Assembly: GCA_018350325.1 (NCBI GenBank)
Contig: JAEVLN010000013.1
Span: forward strand, 2,480,124-2,544,123
DNA: 64,000 nt
Source: Globodera rostochiensis
Taxonomy: Eukaryota; Nematoda; Chromadorea; Rhabditida; Heteroderidae
Direction of reading: 5' to 3'
Shown: in pieces, positions 59,451-64,000 of the stretch
Numbering within the stretch: the first letter of the stretch is position 1
Layout of the letters: the number at the start of each line of letters is the position of its first letter
Made by a program: the position numbers and the translations under genes
Notes under the pieces: model-generated
Told to the model about the DNA's origin: nothing
The model's database searches: none
The model's input: the letters and a program-made list of their open reading frames with translations, nothing else

Positions 59451-62400
59451 TCCGATCAGTGCGTGTGCACTTGTGCCCTCTCGTGCACCTCTTCCGCCCC
59501 TTTGAGCCAAAAGCCGTCGCTTTTTGGTCGGGCGTTCGTCCAGCTTCCCAGGGGCCCCGAGCAACAGCTCGGACTGGGCATTGCCGGTAGCGGTAGGAGG
59601 CACAAAGTCTGAATCTAAAAGTCAATTACCCAGGGGGTTCCGATCGGCCAATTCCTCCGACAATTTCCTACCTTCGTCCTGGTTTTGTGGCTCATCGATG
59701 CGATCAACTTCAAGTCAGCAATCATTTTTCATTTCAATTGGCAATTTCATATTTTAACCAATTTACTAAGATCGGCGATCGGCTCATTTCTGTAGACGGA
59801 GTGAGAGTGGAGACTTTGACACACCTCCAAGTGTTGGCCCTTCTGAGAAATGCCGGGATTGATTCGGTGGAGTTGGAATTGGAGTACGACCTGAACAGTG
59901 GCGGGTTGGCATCTTCGCAATATAATGCGGGAATTCGGAAGAAGACTGCGGACATTGAATTGGTGGACGGGGAGTCGGCCGAGGGAACCTTTGGGATGAC
60001 CGTCCGGGGCGGGGCGTTCGGGCCGGACCCGGCAAAGAGTCGGCCTTTGACAGTGACGTCCATCCGTGTGGGTGGAGCGGCGCATCGGTGAGGACGGAGG
60101 GGTTTAAACTTTAAAGTGCGAGCTGAGGGGTTTGGTTGAGAGAGAGCCGGCTGAGGGTGGGCGACCGGCTGTTGGCCATCAACGGAGTGCCCGTCCAAGA
60201 ATGCACTCTCGCAGCCGCTTTGAATGTTTTGCGCTCCGGCAGCCTTTCGGGACATTTGTTGCTGAACGTCGAGTACGACGTTTGTCTTTTGAGTGAGTCG
60301 GTCGAATTTCGGTGGTCGGTGCTAATTGTAAGTGTCCTCGACCTTGTGGCCCATCCAACAAAGCCTTCGACGGCTGCTAATCGCTTTTACTCAGCTTCTT
60401 TGCGTCGGCTGGTCGGTCCTTTGCTATTGGAAATTGAGAAAGTGCCTGGCATTGATTTTGGCATTGAATTGGACATCCGGCACATTTATAGCAGTGGGCG
60501 CATCAAAAGACGTGCAGTGATCGTCAAGAGAATTGTGCCGGCTTCAATAGCGGATCGGTGGGTTTTTAAGATATACGAACAGAGAAAGGAAATTACGAGA
60601 GGGGGTGACAATGTTATGGAAGCGCATTTCGAGATTTTGAATGTTATTTTTTTAAAAACATTTTTTTGGAAGAACATTGACTGAACACCAAGGCTTATTG
60701 AGTGTCCGGTCTCTACCTAAAGTCAATCTCAGCAACCAAACAGTACAATTCCCACTCTCCAACAATTATCCTACCTATTCGTTTTTGCTTGCGCTCTTCT
60801 GTCTCCAAGGTCGCATGTAGAGAAAGGAGACGCCGTGTGATAAGGGGGGGGGGAGGCAAAGACAAGCGCAGAACAATCGCTTCTTGCTCCTGATCAGAGA
60901 TTTGATTTGACCCTTGTAGTCGGTCATTTCAGCTTGCTTATTACTGTCCTGTCCAGTCTAATATTCTTTCATTCTTTTACTCTTCAGTTGCGGAGCTGTC
61001 CAGATTGGAGACGAATTGCTCGCAATTGACGGGATTAGTCTGGCAAGGAATTGAGAAAGAGAACTTCCAATTCATTCGTTTAAAGGAGATGGTCAGTGGA
61101 ATGGCCGAGGCGTACCAGCTGTTGCGCAGTCAAAGTTCAATGCTGAGATTGGAGTTACTTCCGGGAAGGGACAGAAGAGAGAGAAAAATTACTCGGATAA
61201 CGGAACGAAGGAAAATGACGGACATGGACCCGTTGAGGAGGTCGGACATGGACTCGTTGAGGAGGTCGGACATGGACTCGTTGAGGAGGTCGGACATGGA
61301 CTCGTTGGGGAGGTCGGACATGGACTCGTTGAGGAGGTCGGACATGGACCCGTTGAGGAGGTCGGACATGGACCCGTTGAGGAGGTCGGACATGGACCCG
61401 TTGAGGAGGTCAGACATGGACCCGTTGAGGAGGTCTGACATGGACCCGTTGAGGAGGTCGGACATGGACCCGTTGAGGAGGTCTGACATGGACCCGTTGA
61501 GGAGGTCGGACATGGACCCGTTGAGGAGGTCTGACATGGACCCGTTGAGGAGGTCGGACATGGACCCGTTGAGGAGGTCAGACATGGACCCGTTGAGGAG
61601 GTCTGACATGGACCCGTTGAGGAGGTCGGACATGGACCCGTTGAGGAGGTCGGACATGGACCCGTTGAGGAGGTCTGACATGGACCCGTTGAGGAGGTCG
61701 GACATGGACCCGTTGAGGAGGTCAGACATGGACCCGTTGAGGAGGTCAGACATGGACCCGTTGAGGAGGTCGGACATGGACCCGTTGAGGAGGTCGAACG
61801 GTTGTTTGAAGGGTGAAATTGATCCCCCGTAATTCAGACTGAACTCGTCTCTGCTCCAGCTGAATTCTCCGAGCAATTCCATTTGCAGCCTCGGCAGACA
61901 TTTGCTTTCCCACCCTCGCCAACAGCGACAACCATCGCTTCCTCCACAACTGATCAGATCAAACCGCCAGGGGGACAAAGAAGGGGGGCTGACAACTTTG
62001 AGGAGACGAAACAACAAAAACAGCAGAAAAAACCACGCCCAATCGTCGGGAAGAATGAGTGGAGGAGTTGGTCAGTTAACTGAATGTTCTCTCTTACCGA
62101 TCAACTGAATGTTCTCTCCTACCGATCAACTGAATGTTCTCTCCTACCGATCAACTGAATGTTCTCTCCTACCGATCAACTGAATGTTCTCTCCTACCGA
62201 TCAACTAAATCCTTTCCGTTCGGTCCCTTCTCTCTATCTCCAATTTCCAACTTCATTTGACTGAATAATCCCCCCGGGTGGCTGTCATCCCTCGGCAATA
62301 ATTCATCCGACGAACCTCGTCCTTCCCCACCTTACGACTCCACATTCCCACCACCCCCACCCCTTTCTCAGCTGTGCTCATCTGTTGCTTCTCCCATTTG

Positions 62401-63511
62401 ATTGATTGGTCGGGTCAATCGGAAGGATAGCCCCGGCGGGAATGGACAGACGCCAATGAAAATAATGACTCAATTGGTCGAAAATAATTTGGCCAGAAAG
62501 AAACCGGCGGTCGAGATTGTGGGGAAGGAAAATGGATTAAAGCACAGCTGAGAAGAATTTACTGTAAAAGCATCCGACTACGTGCTTTGGACGTTCGGAG
62601 TCTCATCATTAGCCCCTCCGGTTGTGTCAGTCGCCCCCCCGCCCTCCTCGGCGTCTTCAAGCGGTATAACCACCCGCGTTATTCTCTCTCTGGTTACCCT
62701 TCCTCTTTTTCCCCTTTTCACTCCAAAAAGAGCGAATAAAGCTTGTTCAGCCAATAATCATCCAGAAGCCACAGAAATGTTTCACCTTTGCTTCCACTAC
62801 ACCGGCTTCCTTGGCATAGCCACCGTCAGTAAGTAATGAATGACCTCCAACCAACCAACACTCAGTTGGAAAACTCTATCAACCGGCAGGCATATTGCGG
62901 GTATTCGCGGTTCATCCAGGGATGGACCGTCCGGGCCGTCTTTCAAAAAACGGGACGGCCCATCTCCTGGTTCGTACCAGTATTACTGCTCCCCCCCTTC
63001 CCTCCCCCCCGGGGATATTCTGTTCCCTCTCTTTCCTTCCTACTCTCTTAATTGGCCACCAGTGTGGTTAAAAGAAGAACACACATCTGTTGAATGGTTT
63101 GAGGAGCTTTGTTGAATGGGAGGATCCGTCGGTCACTTACTTCTGTCTGCTCTTTTAGGCTCCATCACGGCCCATCTCTCGTCCAGTTTCGGTCCCAACT
63201 CGATGGGGACCATTTGCCATCCGGAATCTATGGAGCTGAAACTGACCCAAAAAAGCGCGCACAGTTGGGACAGCTTCGGAATTTTGCTCGGGAGACAGAG
63301 GCACGAAGAGTCTGACGCGGATGGGCTGGTCCCCGCGCCTTTGCTGGTTGAAAGGGTCGAGCGGGGGTCGCCAGCTGACAAGTGATCATTACACTGCATC
63401 AAATCCGCTGGCTGACCTTCTTAATTAAGATGCGGACTGGTGCAGCCGGGCGACCGAATTCTGTGCATCAACGATTGGAATACGACGGACGGCATACTGG
63501 AGGAAGCGCAG
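59451..63511 (+). CDS. GRIP-type multi-PDZ scaffold protein (partial; continues past the window)
   Basis: Adaptor that binds receptor tails at synapses and in trafficking (GRIP family). Exons I can fit: about 59451-59592 (or -59586), 59634-59713, 59771-60087, 60141-60292, 60395-60557, 60988-61042, 61086-61800, 61860-62070, then an unresolved part, 63159-63381 and 63430-63511. PDZ1: LGLGIAG ... ISYLRPGFVAHR ... IGDRLISVDGV. PDZ2: FGMTVRGGAFGPDP, SRPLTVTSIRVGG, LRVGDRLLAINGV. PDZ3: GPLLLEIEKVPGIDFGIEL, RIVPASIADR, GDELLAIDGIS. PDZ4 (incomplete): MELKLTQKS, LVERVERGSPADK, GDRILCINDW. Order and linkers match GRIP1/2 rather than MUPP1. Odd: a GC-AG intron at 61043-61085 and a 24-copy in-frame minisatellite after PDZ3. 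The 5' end and the exons at 62071-63158 are uncertain. Confidence 0.88.
61221..61796 (+). repeat. 24-bp coding minisatellite in the GRIP-like gene, 24 copies
   Basis: Units of GACATGGACCCGTTGAGGAG plus GTCG encode DMDPLRRS in frame with the end of PDZ3 (LRLELLPG) and before the next exon. Copies differ only by substitutions (four early units DSL for DPL, one GR for RR, silent changes in the last codon). All 24 are exactly 24 bp. A GT at 61801 with acceptor at 61858-61859 links it in phase to the following exon. Confidence 0.85.
62071..63158. other. Unresolved part of the GRIP-like gene, including a 25-bp tandem repeat
   Basis: 62085-62207 has five to six copies of CTCCTACCGATCAACTGAAT plus GTTCT, probably intronic. 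The ORFs at 62582-62836 and 62840-63115 could contain linker exons before PDZ4, but I cannot choose frames or boundaries. Confidence 0.4.
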
Positions 63512-63519
63512 GTTTCCCC

Positions 63520-64000
63520 CCCCCCCCCCCCCTCTCGACAGTTCGTTCAAATTCGTTAGTCGGATATTGATCGAACAAGTCGACTCGTTCAACTCCCCCC
63601 CCCTTGACAATTCGTTCAATTTCGTTAGTCGGATCGTTCAAATTCGTTTAGTCGGATATTGATCGAACAAGTCGACTCGTTAAACCCCCCCCCCCCCCCC
63701 CTCTCGACAGTTCGTTCAAATTCGTTAGTCGGATATTGATGAACAAGTCGACTTGTTCAACCCCCCCCCCGCCTTGACAGTTCGTTCAAATTCGTTAGTG
63801 GATATTGATCGAACAAGTCGACTCGTTCAAACCCCCCCCCCCCCCCCCCCTCTCGACATTCGTTCAAATTCGTTAGTCGGATATTGATCGAACAAGTCGA
63901 CTTGTTCAACCCCCCCCCCGCCTTGACAGTTCGTTCAAATTCGTTAGTCGGATCGTTCAAATTCGTTAGTCGGATATGATCGAACAAGTCGACTTGTTCA
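63520..64000. repeat. Long-unit tandem repeat (about 105 bp) in a GRIP intron
   Basis: Repeated blocks of CGACAGTTCGTTCAAATTCG, then TTAGTCGGATATTGATCGAA and CAAGTCGACTTGTTCAA, separated by C runs of varying length. The segment GAACAAGTCGACTTGTTC is a perfect palindrome. The array runs off the window end. Confidence 0.9.

Noticed and set aside
61130..62017. Antisense 295-codon ORF with LLNGSMSD repeats
   Set aside because: Shadow of the 24-bp coding array of the GRIP-like gene.

Overview
This is a stretch of nuclear genome from a nematode. Every protein gene is broken by many small introns (mostly 40-60 bp, GT-AG, phase-consistent across exons). The vesicular acetylcholine transporter lies directly upstream of choline acetyltransferase on the same strand, the conserved animal cholinergic locus (unc-17/cha-1 in C. 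elegans). One intron in the fourth gene can only be fitted as GC-AG. Frequent GC-AG introns are reported from potato cyst nematodes, so a Globodera/Heterodera-like plant parasite is my best guess. That assignment is an inference, not proven by the sequence.

Layout. (1) 284-11158, minus strand: a plasma-membrane Ca2+ pump (PMCA/MCA) with about 21 constant exons and two alternative C-terminal ends, one at 4157-4801 and one at 553-685 plus 284-405; its last intron carries transposon relics. (2) 11159-26138: no convincing gene. It holds foldback (palindromic) elements, a 0.8 kb G-rich array, a 4 kb G-rich minisatellite and a 0.6 kb G-rich tract. (3) 26139-29149, plus: a secreted type-3 copper tyrosinase with a long charged N-terminal extension (15 exons, 664 codons). 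(4) 29150-32737: intergenic, with a terminal-inverted-repeat element. (5) 32738-35373, plus: VAChT (13 exons, 569 codons). (6) 36205-39973, plus: ChAT (14 exons, 781 codons) with an in-frame 10 x 24 bp minisatellite. (7) 39974-59450: 19 kb with no supported gene. It has a 1.8 kb minisatellite immediately after the ChAT stop, several foldback elements, a 1.3 kb 14-bp array, a hAT-like element with an 8-bp target duplication, a 5.3 kb C-rich minisatellite and a Ty3/gypsy-like pol remnant. (8) 59451 to beyond the window end, plus: a GRIP-type multi-PDZ scaffold with a 24 x 24 bp in-frame minisatellite between PDZ3 and PDZ4.

Functionally, VAChT and ChAT make and load acetylcholine. The PMCA clears Ca2+ and the GRIP homologue is a synaptic receptor-trafficking scaffold, but only VAChT and ChAT are linked by locus organisation. 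The tyrosinase is a cuticle/eggshell-type secreted oxidase by family.

The most unusual feature is a set of foldback elements. Their bodies are related, but their ends carry short tandem motifs that match between the two arms of one copy and differ between copies. At least one copy has one end expanded into a kilobase minisatellite. This may be how this genome seeds its many private minisatellites.
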